In this document: piece after piece, positions 31,354 to 41,508 of the stretch
Layout of the letters: every line of letters starts with the position of its first letter
How positions within the stretch are numbered: the stretch's first letter is position 1
Origin: Lacticaseibacillus hulanensis
GTDB lineage: Bacteria; Bacillota; Bacilli; Lactobacillales; Lactobacillaceae
Assembly (NCBI RefSeq): GCF_004010095.1
Contig: NZ_RRYD01000022.1
Span: 1 to 49,236 of the forward strand
DNA: 49,236 nucleotides
Direction of reading: 5' to 3'
The notes under the pieces: generated by a model
The model's database searches: none
What the model was told of the DNA's origin: nothing
The model's input: the letters and a program-made list of their open reading frames with translations, nothing else
Position numbers and translations under genes: made by a program

Positions 31354-33279
31354 TTAGTAGTCTTCAAGTGCCAGTGAGGCTTCTTCCCAGATTGATTCCT
31401 GCTCGGCAATCTGCTGGTCAAGGTCCTCGATTTCCTTTTGCATGTCGGCCAGTTTGAGGGCGCGGGCAGCATTTTCGGGCTGGGCCATTTCGGTCTCAAT
31501 CGATTCCTTCTTGGCGGTCAGCTCGTCGATCTTGCTTTCGGCATCATCGGCCTGGCGCTGCAACTTGCGCATCGCCTTTTGGTCTTCTTTGGAGGCTTGG
31601 TACGCCTGGTTGGCCGCACTCTGGGCAACAGGTTCGCTGCTTGCAGGGCTTGCCGCCTGGTTTTGCTCGGCCAGCTTCTCCTGGTAGTAATCCCAGTTGC
31701 CCAGGTAGGTGGTGCTGCCGGCGGGGGTGATGGCCACGACGCGGCTGGCCAGGCTGTTGATGAAGTACCGGTCATGAGAAACAAACAGGACGGTGCCGTC
31801 AAAATCGGCGAGGGCAGATTCGAGCACTTCCTTACTGTTGATGTCCAGGTGGTTGGTCGGTTCGTCCAGGATGAGCAGGTTCGCGTGGTTCAAGGCGAGC
31901 TTGGTGAGTAGCAGGCGGGCTCGCTGACCACCGGAAAGGGACGCGACCGTCTTGCCGACGTCATCGGCGGTGAGCAGGAATGCGGCCAGGGCGCTCCGGA
32001 CTTCTTTTTCGGGCATCATTTTGTGCTCGTTCCACACTTCATCGAGAACGGTGTTGGTTTCTGTCAGGTTGTGTTGGTCTTGGTCGTAGTAACCCGGTTC
32101 CACGTTGGCACCGAACTTACTGCCACCCTTCAGGAACGGAATTTGGCCGAGGACGGATTTTAACAGCGTTGATTTACCAACCCCGTTTGGTCCGACAATC
32201 GCCAGGCGTTCGCCCTTGGTCAGCTCAAAATCGATGGGACCGGCCATTGGTTCGTCTGGACTGTAGCCAACTGTGGCGTCGCTAACCGTGAGCACCACGT
32301 TACCGCTCGGGTGATTGGCCGTGAAGTGGAAGTGGGCACTGGCATCACCGGTTGGTTTTGGCAGGCGCACCATCTTCTCCAGTTGCTTGCGCCGGCTCTG
32401 CGCCATCTTGGTGGTGCTGGCCCGGACCAGGTTCTTGTCGACGTAATCTTGCAGCTTGGCGATTTCTTCCTGCTGCTTGTTGTAGGCCTTCCACGCCTGG
32501 TCGATGTTAGCGGCGCGCTGCTGGCGGTACTGGGTGTAGTTCCCGTGGTAGTGGGTCGCACCGGTTGGGCTCAGTTCGTAGACTTCATTGACACTGTGAT
32601 CAAGGAAATACTGGTCATGGCTGACGATGAGGATGGCGCCCTTGTATGCGCGCAGGTATCCTTCCAGCCAGGTGAGTGTGTCGATGTCCAGGTGGTTCGT
32701 GGGTTCGTCCAGGATGATGAGGTCGTGGCCCTGCAGCAGCATTTTCGCCAGTGCCAGCCGGCTGCGCTCCCCACCTGACAGGGTTGCAATGCGGTCGTGA
32801 AAACGCGCCTCCGGGAAGTTGAACCCAGCCAGGACGTTGCGGATCTCGGCTTCGTAGCCATAACCGTTGCGTTCCTTGAACTCGTGGCTCAGATTATCGT
32901 AGGTGGCAAGCGTGTCGTGGTAACGTTTGTCGTCAGTTAACACCGCTGGGTCCGAAAGCTGGGCCTCAAGTTCGTGGAGCTTTACTTCCATTGCGCGTAA
33001 CTCGCTGAACCCATCAAGCATCTCGGCGTAGATTTCCTTGTCCGAATCAAGCCCAGAGTTTTGCGCGAGGTAGCCAATCGAAATATTCTTCTTGGTGGTG
33101 ACTGTCCCGTAATCGGGTTCCTTGTCGCCATTTAGGATCTCAAGAAGGGTGGTTTTGCCAATTCCGTTAGGGCCGACAAGTGCAACGCGGCCGCCCTCTT
33201 GAATCTGTAGTGAAATATTGGTGAAGAGGTCAACACCGTCAAAGGTGCGACCCACGCCTTGTGCTTGGAGTAGAATCAC
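31354..33279 (-). CDS. ABC-F family ATPase (YdiF-like)
   Basis: 641-residue soluble protein with two ABC domains and no membrane part; ABC-F proteins act on the ribosome. First domain: Walker A GPNGIGKTT, signature LSGGERSR, Walker B LIILDEPTNHLD. Interdomain linker (about residues 240-300) rich in charged and Gln residues. Second domain: GPNGVGKST, LSGGQRAR, LLILDEPTNHLD. A C-terminal coiled coil covers about residues 540-640 (EDQKAMRKLQRQADDAESKI...). Start is GTG at 33279 with GGAGG upstream; the 23-residue upstream extension is unsupported. Next to rex and groESL as in Bacillus (ydiF region). Antibiotic-resistance type and housekeeping type cannot be separated by eye, but context favours housekeeping. 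Confidence 0.92.
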   Translation of the reverse strand: MILLQAQGVGRTFDGVDLFTNISLQIQEGGRVALVGPNGIGKTTLLEILNGDKEPDYGTVTTKKNISIGYLAQNSGLDSDKEIYAEMLDGFSELRAMEVKLHELEAQLSDPAVLTDDKRYHDTLATYDNLSHEFKERNGYGYEAEIRNVLAGFNFPEARFHDRIATLSGGERSRLALAKMLLQGHDLIILDEPTNHLDIDTLTWLEGYLRAYKGAILIVSHDQYFLDHSVNEVYELSPTGATHYHGNYTQYRQQRAANIDQAWKAYNKQQEEIAKLQDYVDKNLVRASTTKMAQSRRKQLEKMVRLPKPTGDASAHFHFTANHPSGNVVLTVSDATVGYSPDEPMAGPIDFELTKGERLAIVGPNGVGKSTLLKSVLGQIPFLKGGSKFGANVEPGYYDQDQHNLTETNTVLDEVWNEHKMMPEKEVRSALAAFLLTADDVGKTVASLSGGQRARLLLTKLALNHANLLILDEPTNHLDINSKEVLESALADFDGTVLFVSHDRYFINSLASRVVAITPAGSTTYLGNWDYYQEKLAEQNQAASPASSEPVAQSAANQAYQASKEDQKAMRKLQRQADDAESKIDELTAKKESIETEMAQPENAARALKLADMQKEIEDLDQQIAEQESIWEEASLALEDY

Positions 33280-33349
33280 TTTTTGGTCCTCCGTTAAAAA
33301 ATGTCTATCTTCTAATATAACACAGGCGGACCGAATACAATAAGTCATG

Positions 33350-33712
33350 GGGCTTTACGCGGTGGTAAATGGGTGAGTTGTGACCATGAATTATTGGCTA
33401 ATTTACTAAAAGAAGGTTTAGTGAAAATTGTTCGCATATTGGTGCACAAAGGCATATTTATGCGTCTGTATTAGCAAATTTATCTTGACCGGTTGCTAAC
33501 TTGTTATACCATATCGGCATATGTGGCATTTTTCTCAGCAAAGAGCGCATTATATTGATGATTGCTCAAAACTTAATATTGCACTTTAATCCAAAAATCG
33601 TTATGCAAGCGCTTGTTTTTTAGTGCGCTAACGAATATGATTAACACTGAGATGTGTGTAAAATAACGGGAAAATATATGGGTCATGTGATATTTTGAAC
33701 GGAGGGTGCTAA
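33350..33712. other. Intergenic region between ABC-F and rex
   Basis: No gene. AT-rich, with a palindrome CAAGCGCTTG in TGCAAGCGCTTGTT (33604-33617) that resembles a degenerate catabolite-response element (CcpA site) upstream of rex. A TTGTTCGC...GTGCACAA arrangement near 33430 does not match a Rex operator well. Promoters for the divergent abcF and rex genes must be here, but none is clear-cut. Confidence 0.3.
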
Positions 33713-34345
33713 ATGTCTGGTTCTGCAATTCCAAAAGCGACTGCCAAGCGGTTGCCACTATATTACCGATACTTGTCATTCTTGGCGGAATCCGGCACCG
33801 GCCGAATTTCGTCAACTGAACTTGCCGAGGCGGTGAAGGTGGATTCGGCAACGATTCGGCGGGATTTTTCGTATTTTGGCGCGTTGGGTAAACGGGGATA
33901 CGGTTACGATGTTGGTGCGCTGGTTGAGTTCTTCAAGAAGACTCTGAGTCAAGACCACCTCACGAACGTTGCGCTGGTTGGTCTCGGCGCGATGGGGCAC
34001 GCACTGCTGCAGTACAACTTCCGCGCGTCCAGCAACATTCGGATTAGCGCCGCGTTTGCGACTGATGCCAAGGTGATTGGCACAATTCAATCCGGCGTGC
34101 CGGTATATTCAATGAGTGAACTGAGTAAGCAGCTTGAGGATCAGCAAATCCAAATCGCAATTCTCACGGTCGATGACGAAAATGCGCAGGACTTCGCGGA
34201 TCAGTTGGTTGGTGCGGGCGTGCGTGGCATTATGAACTTCACGTCGGTGCGGCTGACGGTGCCGAAGAACGTGCACGTGCAAAACATCGATTTGGCGACC
34301 GAACTGCAAACAATCATTTACTTCTTGGACAGTAGCAACAAGTAA
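33713..34345 (+). CDS. rex: Redox-sensing transcriptional repressor Rex
   Basis: 210-residue NADH/NAD+-ratio sensor. N-terminal winged helix ([20 protein letters not shown] ... [23 protein letters not shown]), the near-invariant Rex DNA-binding block, then a Rossmann domain with [11 protein letters not shown] (GxGxxG) and the C-terminal swap helix. The ATG at 33713 has GGAGGGTGCTAA upstream. Rex represses fermentation/anaerobic genes when NADH is low. Located directly before groESL. Confidence 0.96.
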   Translation: MSGSAIPKATAKRLPLYYRYLSFLAESGTGRISSTELAEAVKVDSATIRRDFSYFGALGKRGYGYDVGALVEFFKKTLSQDHLTNVALVGLGAMGHALLQYNFRASSNIRISAAFATDAKVIGTIQSGVPVYSMSELSKQLEDQQIQIAILTVDDENAQDFADQLVGAGVRGIMNFTSVRLTVPKNVHVQNIDLATELQTIIYFLDSSNK

Positions 34346-34351
34346 CGCAAC

Positions 34352-34409
34352 GAAGAAGCACTTACAACGAGCCAGGGTTGAGGCAGCGGCGCAAGTGCTT
34401 CTTTTTTTG
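34352..34409 (+). terminator. Terminator after rex
   Basis: GAAGCACTT (34355-34363) pairs with AAGTGCTTC (34393-34401), followed by eight T. Confidence 0.85.
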
Positions 34410-34428
34410 CGTCCTAAATTCCTAAACT

Positions 34429-34455
34429 TTAGCACTCCTTAATAAAAAGTGCTAA
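34429..34455. promoter_or_regulatory. CIRCE operator 1 (HrcA site)
   Basis: TTAGCACTC-N9-AAGTGCTAA, one mismatch from the CIRCE consensus. Lies between rex and groES, about 165 nt before groES. Confidence 0.92.
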
Positions 34456-34530
34456 ATTGACAAACGCCCGTGCCATGCGGTTTACGGCGCGTTTGACCGA
34501 TTTACGACCGAAAATTTCACCGTCCGGGGG

Positions 34531-34558
34531 TTGCAATCCTAAGTGTGCATGTTATAGT
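34531..34558 (+). promoter_or_regulatory. Putative groESL promoter
   Basis: TTGCAA (34531-34536) and TATAGT (34553-34558), spaced 16 nt, lie just upstream of the second CIRCE operator. Confidence 0.6.
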
Positions 34559-34568
34559 AATACTTGTG

Positions 34569-34595
34569 TTAGCACTTGAGACGAAAGAGTGCTAA
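34569..34595. promoter_or_regulatory. CIRCE operator 2 (HrcA site)
   Basis: TTAGCACTT-N9-GAGTGCTAA, one mismatch from consensus; positioned at the expected transcription start of groES, so HrcA should block the operon directly. Confidence 0.94.
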
Positions 34596-34622
34596 AAAAT
34601 TATTCTTCATGGAGGGATTGTC

Positions 34623-34907
34623 TTGCTTAAACCATTAGGAGATCGCGTCATTGTTAAGGTGACTGAAGAAGAGGAACAGACTGTTGGCGGTATTGTTCTC
34701 GCCAGCAACGCAAAGGAAAAGCCACAAACCGGTAAGGTGATTGCCGTTGGTGAAGGCGCCCTTACCCCAGAAGGCAAGCGGCTACCAATGGCCGTTTCTG
34801 AGGGCGATGTAGTGATGTACGACAAGTACGCCGGCTCCGAAGTGAAGTACGAGGGCGAAAAATTCCTTGTTATGCACGACAAGGACATTATGGCAATCGT
34901 TAAGTAG
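34623..34907 (+). CDS. groES: Co-chaperonin GroES
   Basis: 94-residue cap of the GroEL chamber. Begins [25 protein letters not shown] (mobile loop included) and ends with the [10 protein letters not shown]-type C-terminus. Starts at TTG 34623 with GGAGGGATTGTC upstream. Two CIRCE elements lie upstream, so HrcA-regulated heat shock expression is expected. A 182-nt gap follows before groEL with no terminator. Confidence 0.97.
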   Translation: MLKPLGDRVIVKVTEEEEQTVGGIVLASNAKEKPQTGKVIAVGEGALTPEGKRLPMAVSEGDVVMYDKYAGSEVKYEGEKFLVMHDKDIMAIVK

Positions 34908-35038
34908 ATAGCAATTTGAACTGTTAAGTCGCAGCCGCTTGGTTTTGAATTTACGACCAAACGCGTGACTTAGGTAGCATTGAGACACAGAACGCAGGCG
35001 CCCGCTTTGCTGGTCAGCATCGGTAGTTAATCAGATGA

Positions 35039-36721
<1,683 letters not shown>

Positions 36722-36826
36722 TCTAATCCGGCGCAGACGCAAAGGCGCGGCTGCATTAGATTAACCTGTTGCTGGTGTGCATAGTGCATGCAGCAGTCAG
36801 TTTACTTGTTCGATATTCAGTAACCG

Positions 36827-36862
36827 AAAACAACCCGCCGAGCAATCTGCGGGTTGTTTTCT
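36827..36862 (+). terminator. Terminator of groESL
   Basis: AACAACCCGC / GCGGGTTGTT stem then TTTTC. Confidence 0.88.
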
Positions 36863-36953
36863 TGTTTGGGGGCTGGAATTGGAGTAAACTGACATTTACC
36901 TTACTATAAATTACGCAGTCGCAATTCGCGGCTTAGAAGGAGTGACGCAAATT

Positions 36954-37523
36954 ATGAAGATTTCAGTTTTCTGCGGCGCCCGCTTTGGCAAGAAGAAGAG
37001 CTACGAACAAGTCGCTAATGCCCTGGGTTGGTACATGGGGCGCAACAATATCGAGTTGATTTACGGTGGTTCCCAATCTGGCATTATGGGCACAATTAGT
37101 GGGGCGGTACTTGCCGCCGGTGGTGAAGTGACCGGCATCGTGCCCGCGGGATTGTTCACCAGTGAGATTCCGCGGCATGACGCGACCCACAACATCGTAA
37201 CTAAGGATATTGATGAACGGAAGCGGCTGCTGCTGTCTGAACCAGACGCATTTCTCGTTTTCCCTGGCGGCCTTGGCACCCTGGAAGAGGTCTCACAGGC
37301 CCTTTCCTGGATGGCAATTGGGCTACTCCCGAACAAGCCACTGGGGATTTTCAACATGAACCATTTCTACGACGGTCTGCTGACGGTGCTCGATCAGTTC
37401 GTTGATCAAGAGTTCGCGGATGCGTCCGTTCTGGACAATGTCTTTGTATCGGATAACTTCGAGGAGCTGATTGGGATGCTGGAGGCAAACGCCGGCGAAC
37501 TGTCACTTGAAGAAGCAAATTAA
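36954..37523 (+). CDS. LOG family protein (TIGR00730 Rossmann-fold nucleotide hydrolase)
   Basis: 189-residue enzyme; family members hydrolyse nucleoside 5'-monophosphates with release of the base (cytokinin-activating LOG in plants). VFCGARFGKK opening, YGGSQSGIMGTISGAVLAAGGEVTG, and PGGLGTLEEVSQALSWM with the PGGxGTxxE signature. Start ATG 36954 with AAGGAG 11 nt before; the GTG at 36942 is less likely. Stand-alone gene with terminator. Bacterial role in purine salvage is likely but unproven. Confidence 0.9.
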   Translation: MKISVFCGARFGKKKSYEQVANALGWYMGRNNIELIYGGSQSGIMGTISGAVLAAGGEVTGIVPAGLFTSEIPRHDATHNIVTKDIDERKRLLLSEPDAFLVFPGGLGTLEEVSQALSWMAIGLLPNKPLGIFNMNHFYDGLLTVLDQFVDQEFADASVLDNVFVSDNFEELIGMLEANAGELSLEEAN

Positions 37524-37526
37524 ACT

Positions 37527-37580
37527 AAAGGCGTGGGTAGCTGGCGAGTATTCGCTGAGGCAGCTATCCGCGCCTTTTTT
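37527..37580 (+). terminator. Terminator after the LOG-family gene
   Basis: AAAGGCGTGGGTAGCTG / CAGCTATCCGCGCCTTT stem, then TTT. Confidence 0.9.
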
Positions 37581-37671
37581 CGAAAAATATTTCCCGGGTT
37601 ATGGGCAAAACGGCTTTACGAAGTCGCATCCATCCGCTACGCTCAAATAAACAGCTAAGAAGGAGCTCAAT

Positions 37672-38262
37672 ATGATTCATACCGATGAGCAGATGGATTT
37701 GGGAAACGTCGAGCCACTTGATGAGTACGTGCACTGCACCTTTACGGAGACGGACCTCCCCGTGCACGTGAGCGATGTGCGGTTTGAGCGGTGCAGTTTC
37801 GCATCGGATCAGGTCCGCAGTGATTTTGTGAACGTGGTGTTTGTCCACTGCGACTTCGCCAATACCGACTTCACCCAGGTGCGATTTGGCGGCGTCAGTT
37901 TCACGGACTGCCGGTTACTTGGCGCTGATTTCAGCGATGCCAAGTTCGTGCAGACACGGTTTACTGACTGCCAGGCCCAGATGGCAATCTTCGCCCAGGC
38001 GAGCCTGCGGAAGTGCTATTTTCAAAAATGCGACCTAACCGATAGCTCTTTTCAAAATGTGACCACCCGGACGAAGACGCAATTCGATGACTGTCAGTTG
38101 GTTAACGTTGACCTGCAAGACACCCTGCTCAAAAACTGGGACGTGCGCACCTCGACCATCCAGAACCTGCAATTCGACCCGGATGATGCTTATGGCTTAA
38201 CCATTGCGGGGTGGCAGGCCGCGGAGCTCATCGGCATGTTTGGGATTAAGGTGGCTGAGTAA
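37672..38262 (+). CDS. Pentapeptide-repeat protein
   Basis: 196 residues with A(N/D)Lxx-like repeats forming a right-handed quadrilateral beta-helix (CDFANTDFTQVRFGGVSFTDCRLLGADFSDAKF ..., about residues 35-165). Comparable proteins of lactobacilli are uncharacterised; some pentapeptide-repeat proteins (Qnr type) mimic DNA and protect topoisomerases, but that cannot be claimed from this sequence. The ATG at 37672 follows AGAAGGAGCTCAAT. Single gene. Confidence 0.9.
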   Translation: MIHTDEQMDLGNVEPLDEYVHCTFTETDLPVHVSDVRFERCSFASDQVRSDFVNVVFVHCDFANTDFTQVRFGGVSFTDCRLLGADFSDAKFVQTRFTDCQAQMAIFAQASLRKCYFQKCDLTDSSFQNVTTRTKTQFDDCQLVNVDLQDTLLKNWDVRTSTIQNLQFDPDDAYGLTIAGWQAAELIGMFGIKVAE

Positions 38263-38463
38263 CGGCCAAGACAAGCGAATATTTGGTGGGGTGCGGGTGA
38301 GTCAGTGCAGCTTCACCTGGCCCAAAAGCTGGAGTATTGATGAAAATCAGCTGTGGGTTTGGGGCAATTTTCATGACCACGGCGCTTTGTTGTAGTAATT
38401 TAGCTGGCACAGTGTTAACATACCATTTGTTTACGATATCTTATGAATTCAGGAGTTTGTGCA
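38263..38463 (+). other. Leader/intergenic region before kimA
   Basis: 200 nt without a gene. I looked for a ydaO-type c-di-AMP riboswitch, which precedes kimA in some species, and did not find its conserved blocks. A promoter-like TTAACA-N16-TATCTT lies near 38415-38442. Confidence 0.3.
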
Positions 38464-40299
38464 ATGCAACAGCTTAAACGCTTACTCATCGGTCGGCCAC
38501 TGAAGTCGTCCGAAGAGGGTGGCCAAAAATTAGGTAAGTTAAAGGCCCTAGCAATGCTCAGTTCCGACGCGCTGTCTTCAGTTGCGTACGGGACCGAACA
38601 GATTGTTTTGGTGCTCACAACATTGTCGGCCGCGGCAATCTGGTATTCATTACCAATTGCGGCCTTCGTGCTCATCTTACTTCTCAGTTTGACCCTGTCT
38701 TACCGGCAAATCATTCACGCATACCCCGGTGGTGGTGGTGCCTACGTTGTTTCCAGCGAAAACCTGGGGACCACTTCCGGCCTGCTTGCTGGGGGTTCAC
38801 TGCTCATTGACTACATGCTCACGGTTGCCGTGTCCGTTTCCGCTGGTGCGGAAGCAATTTCCTCGGCGATTCCGGCCCTGTACGGACATGAGGTGCTCAT
38901 TTCCATCATCATCGTGGTGCTGCTCATGGCCATGAACCTGCGCGGGATGAGTGAATCGGCGAACTTCCTGATGGTGCCAGTCTACCTGTTCGTTATCTCC
39001 ATCACGGCGATGATTGTCTGGGGGCTGTACCGGATTGCCACGGGGGACATCCCCATGCAGGCCCGCGGTGTGGTCGGCAGTGTCGTTCCCGGCATCAGCG
39101 CGGCGTTAATCTTCAAGGCCTTCAGTAGTGGTTCGTCCTCACTGACCGGGGTTGAAGCGATTAGTAACGCGGTGCCGTTCTTCAAGAAGCCGCGTGCGCA
39201 CAACGCCGCATCCACGCTCGCAATTATGGCGACGATTCTCGGGTTCTTCTTCGCCGGGATTACCTTCCTGAACTACTGGTACGGAATTGTGCCAATCGCC
39301 AAGGTGACGGTGCTGTCCCAGGTCGCCAGCTTCACCTTTGGCCACGGATTCATGTACTACATCATCCAGTTTGCCACTGCGATGATTCTGGCGGTGGCCG
39401 CCAACACTGGGTTCTCCGCGTTCCCAGTGCTGGCCTACAACCTGGCTAAGGACAAATTCATGCCCCACATGTACCAAGACCGTGGGGACCGTTTGGGCTA
39501 CTCAAACGGGATTATTACCTTAGCCGTTGGGTCCATCATCCTGATTTCAATCTTCCACGGGAGCACGGAACGCCTCATTCCCCTGTATGCGGTTGGGGTG
39601 TTCATTCCGTTCACGCTGAGCCAATCGGGGATGATTGTGCACTGGTTGCGCAACCGGACCAAGGGGTGGTTCACGAAGACGCTTGCGAACTTTTCCGGGG
39701 CGCTGATTTCCTTTGCCATTCTGGTTATCTTGTTCGTTTACCGTATCGGTGATATCTGGCCGTTCTTCATCATCATGCCCGTGGTCCTATTCATCTTCTA
39801 CAAGATTCACGATCACTACCAGAAAGTTGCCGAACAGCTGCGGCTGCCAGATGCGGCCGAAGAGGTTGCCCTCCATGATTACGATGGCAGTACGGTGATT
39901 GTGCTGGTCGGGAACGTCACCCGGGTTACCCGGGGGGCGCTCAACTACGCCCAGACGATTGGGGACTACGTGATTGCCATGCACGTGTCAATGGATGAAA
40001 ACCCGAGCAAGGAACAGGAAACGCAGGATGAGTTCAAGCAGGACTTCCCGAATGTGCGGTTTGTCGACGTGCACTCATCCTACCGCTCCGTTCAAGGGCC
40101 GACGATTCGCTTCGTCGACATGATTGCGCGCAACGCGGCTAAACGGAACTTTACCACCACGGTTCTGATTCCGCAGTTTGTGCCCAAGGAACGCTGGCAG
40201 GATATTCTGCACAACCAAACCACGTTCCGCTTGCGGCGCGCATTTTCCAGCCGGGAGAACATCATCGTGGCGACATACAGTTACCACCTGAAAAAATAA
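38464..40299 (+). CDS. kimA: KimA-like potassium importer (APC superfamily)
   Basis: 611 residues. About 12 hydrophobic helices (residues about 30-455) and a cytosolic Usp-like C-terminal domain (about 470-611). From memory of the Bacillus KimA (YdaO) protein, long blocks coincide: KLGKLKALAMLSSDALSSVAYGTEQ, SYRQIIHAYPGGGGAYVVS, LTGVEAISNAVPFFK, and the ending FVPKERWQDILHNQTTF. KimA is a high-affinity K+/H+ symporter inhibited by cyclic di-AMP. Start at ATG 38464 with AGGAGTTTGTGCA, not the upstream 38443. A terminator follows. Gene name assigned by resemblance, not search. Confidence 0.85.
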   Translation: MQQLKRLLIGRPLKSSEEGGQKLGKLKALAMLSSDALSSVAYGTEQIVLVLTTLSAAAIWYSLPIAAFVLILLLSLTLSYRQIIHAYPGGGGAYVVSSENLGTTSGLLAGGSLLIDYMLTVAVSVSAGAEAISSAIPALYGHEVLISIIIVVLLMAMNLRGMSESANFLMVPVYLFVISITAMIVWGLYRIATGDIPMQARGVVGSVVPGISAALIFKAFSSGSSSLTGVEAISNAVPFFKKPRAHNAASTLAIMATILGFFFAGITFLNYWYGIVPIAKVTVLSQVASFTFGHGFMYYIIQFATAMILAVAANTGFSAFPVLAYNLAKDKFMPHMYQDRGDRLGYSNGIITLAVGSIILISIFHGSTERLIPLYAVGVFIPFTLSQSGMIVHWLRNRTKGWFTKTLANFSGALISFAILVILFVYRIGDIWPFFIIMPVVLFIFYKIHDHYQKVAEQLRLPDAAEEVALHDYDGSTVIVLVGNVTRVTRGALNYAQTIGDYVIAMHVSMDENPSKEQETQDEFKQDFPNVRFVDVHSSYRSVQGPTIRFVDMIARNAAKRNFTTTVLIPQFVPKERWQDILHNQTTFRLRRAFSSRENIIVATYSYHLKK

Positions 40300-40307
40300 A
40301 TGCAGAC

Positions 40308-40346
40308 TAAAAAAGTTTGACCAAAATCTTGGTCAAACTTTTTTTG
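40308..40346 (+). terminator. Terminator after kimA
   Basis: AAAAGTTTGACCAA / TTGGTCAAACTTTT with a T-run; A-rich 5' side makes it usable for the minus-strand gene too. Confidence 0.92.
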
Positions 40347-40393
40347 CATCCCCAGCCAGACGTAAGCGTCAGGTTTTGGTTATTAACAACAGG

Positions 40394-41227
40394 TTACTGT
40401 ACGGCAACTGTCAGTAACACGACGTCTACGTGGATACTTGCCGGCGGGTTTGCTAGCAGGGCGGCACGTTTATCCGCGGGTGCCTGCCAGGACAGTGGGG
40501 TCATCTTGACGATGTCGGTAAAGAGGCTGGAATCGGCCTGGAAGTCGTAGCTGATTGGTTCTTGCGTTGCGTTCGGGTAACGCTCCATGAAGTGGTCGAG
40601 TACGCGCGAGTTATCGTAAGTGGCCTTGTCCGTGCCGGCGTAGAGGCCCTGGCGCAGTTCGGTCAGGTAGCCGGCAGCGGGGATGATCTTGTAGATGTGC
40701 CCGCCCGGCCTTAGCACGCGCTCGAATTCAGCGTAGGCGCCCGGCGAGAAGATGTCCGTGACGGCAGAAAACGAGTTGCCCGTGAACGGCAGGTGTGCGA
40801 GGTCGGCGACGCAAAACAGTGCGGGGGAATCAAGCGCGCCGGCCAGCTTGATGGCGGGGGCGGAAATGTCAAAGCCGACCGTCACGCCATCAGGTTGCGC
40901 CAGCTTGGCAGTGGGCGTGCCCTCACCGCACCCGATGTCCAGGAGGCGGTCGCGCGGGTCGAGCTTGGCCGCGATTGCCTGCAGGAATGGGTCAAAGAAG
41001 CCGGCTTGGAGCACCCGCCGGCGGGAGGCGAGCATTTCCTCGGTGTATTCCGTTGCCACGGGGGCGTTCAGGAAATTAACGGTCCCCTTTTTGGCCAAAT
41101 CGTAGCGGTGGTTGTTGGCACAGATGAGGCTGGTGCCCGTGACTGTTAACTCTTCTTGGCACACGGGACAGGCAAACAGGGGCGCTGCAGCCGCCATAGC
41201 TGCCGCTTTTTCCTCGATTTTACGCAT
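40394..41227 (-). CDS. 23S rRNA guanine methyltransferase, RlmA family
   Basis: 277-residue SAM-dependent enzyme. N-terminal zinc-binding head (CPVCQEELTV...CANNHRYDLAKKG, residues about 20-48), then a Rossmann methyltransferase with DIGCGEGTPTAKLA and FDISAPAIK. Gram-positive members (RlmA-II/TlrB type) methylate G748 and Gram-negative ones G745; the specific base cannot be decided here. The ATG at 41227 has CGGAGGATCTC upstream on the minus strand. Single gene. Confidence 0.87.
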   Translation of the reverse strand: MRKIEEKAAAMAAAAPLFACPVCQEELTVTGTSLICANNHRYDLAKKGTVNFLNAPVATEYTEEMLASRRRVLQAGFFDPFLQAIAAKLDPRDRLLDIGCGEGTPTAKLAQPDGVTVGFDISAPAIKLAGALDSPALFCVADLAHLPFTGNSFSAVTDIFSPGAYAEFERVLRPGGHIYKIIPAAGYLTELRQGLYAGTDKATYDNSRVLDHFMERYPNATQEPISYDFQADSSLFTDIVKMTPLSWQAPADKRAALLANPPASIHVDVVLLTVAVQ

Positions 41228-41508
41228 GAGATCCTCCGATATTCGTCATTATTTTTATTCCAGTATACGCTAAACTACGCGCGGTTAAAAACGCGGGCAG
41301 GCCGCGGTGTTAGCGGGGCGGCGGCAATCACGGCGGCAGGATTTGCGTGCCCATTCCCATCGCGGTGGGTCCAGCCAGCGCCGGGTGACGATTATTGTAA
41401 ATTGTCGCCCGTTTCGTTAGTGGACTTTTAGGATAATTCGCGGGAAAATAGAGCATGAACGCTTTATTTTGCCAAGCGAAATGGATTGTTAATGAGAGGG
41501 AAAATTAA

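Noticed and set aside
33430-33460. A Rex operator (TTGTTCGC...GTGCACAA) upstream of rex
   Set aside because: It differs at several positions from the TTGTGAA-N4-TTCACAA pattern and the symmetry is poor.
38263-38463. A ydaO/yuaA c-di-AMP riboswitch upstream of kimA
   Set aside because: The conserved strings of that aptamer are absent.
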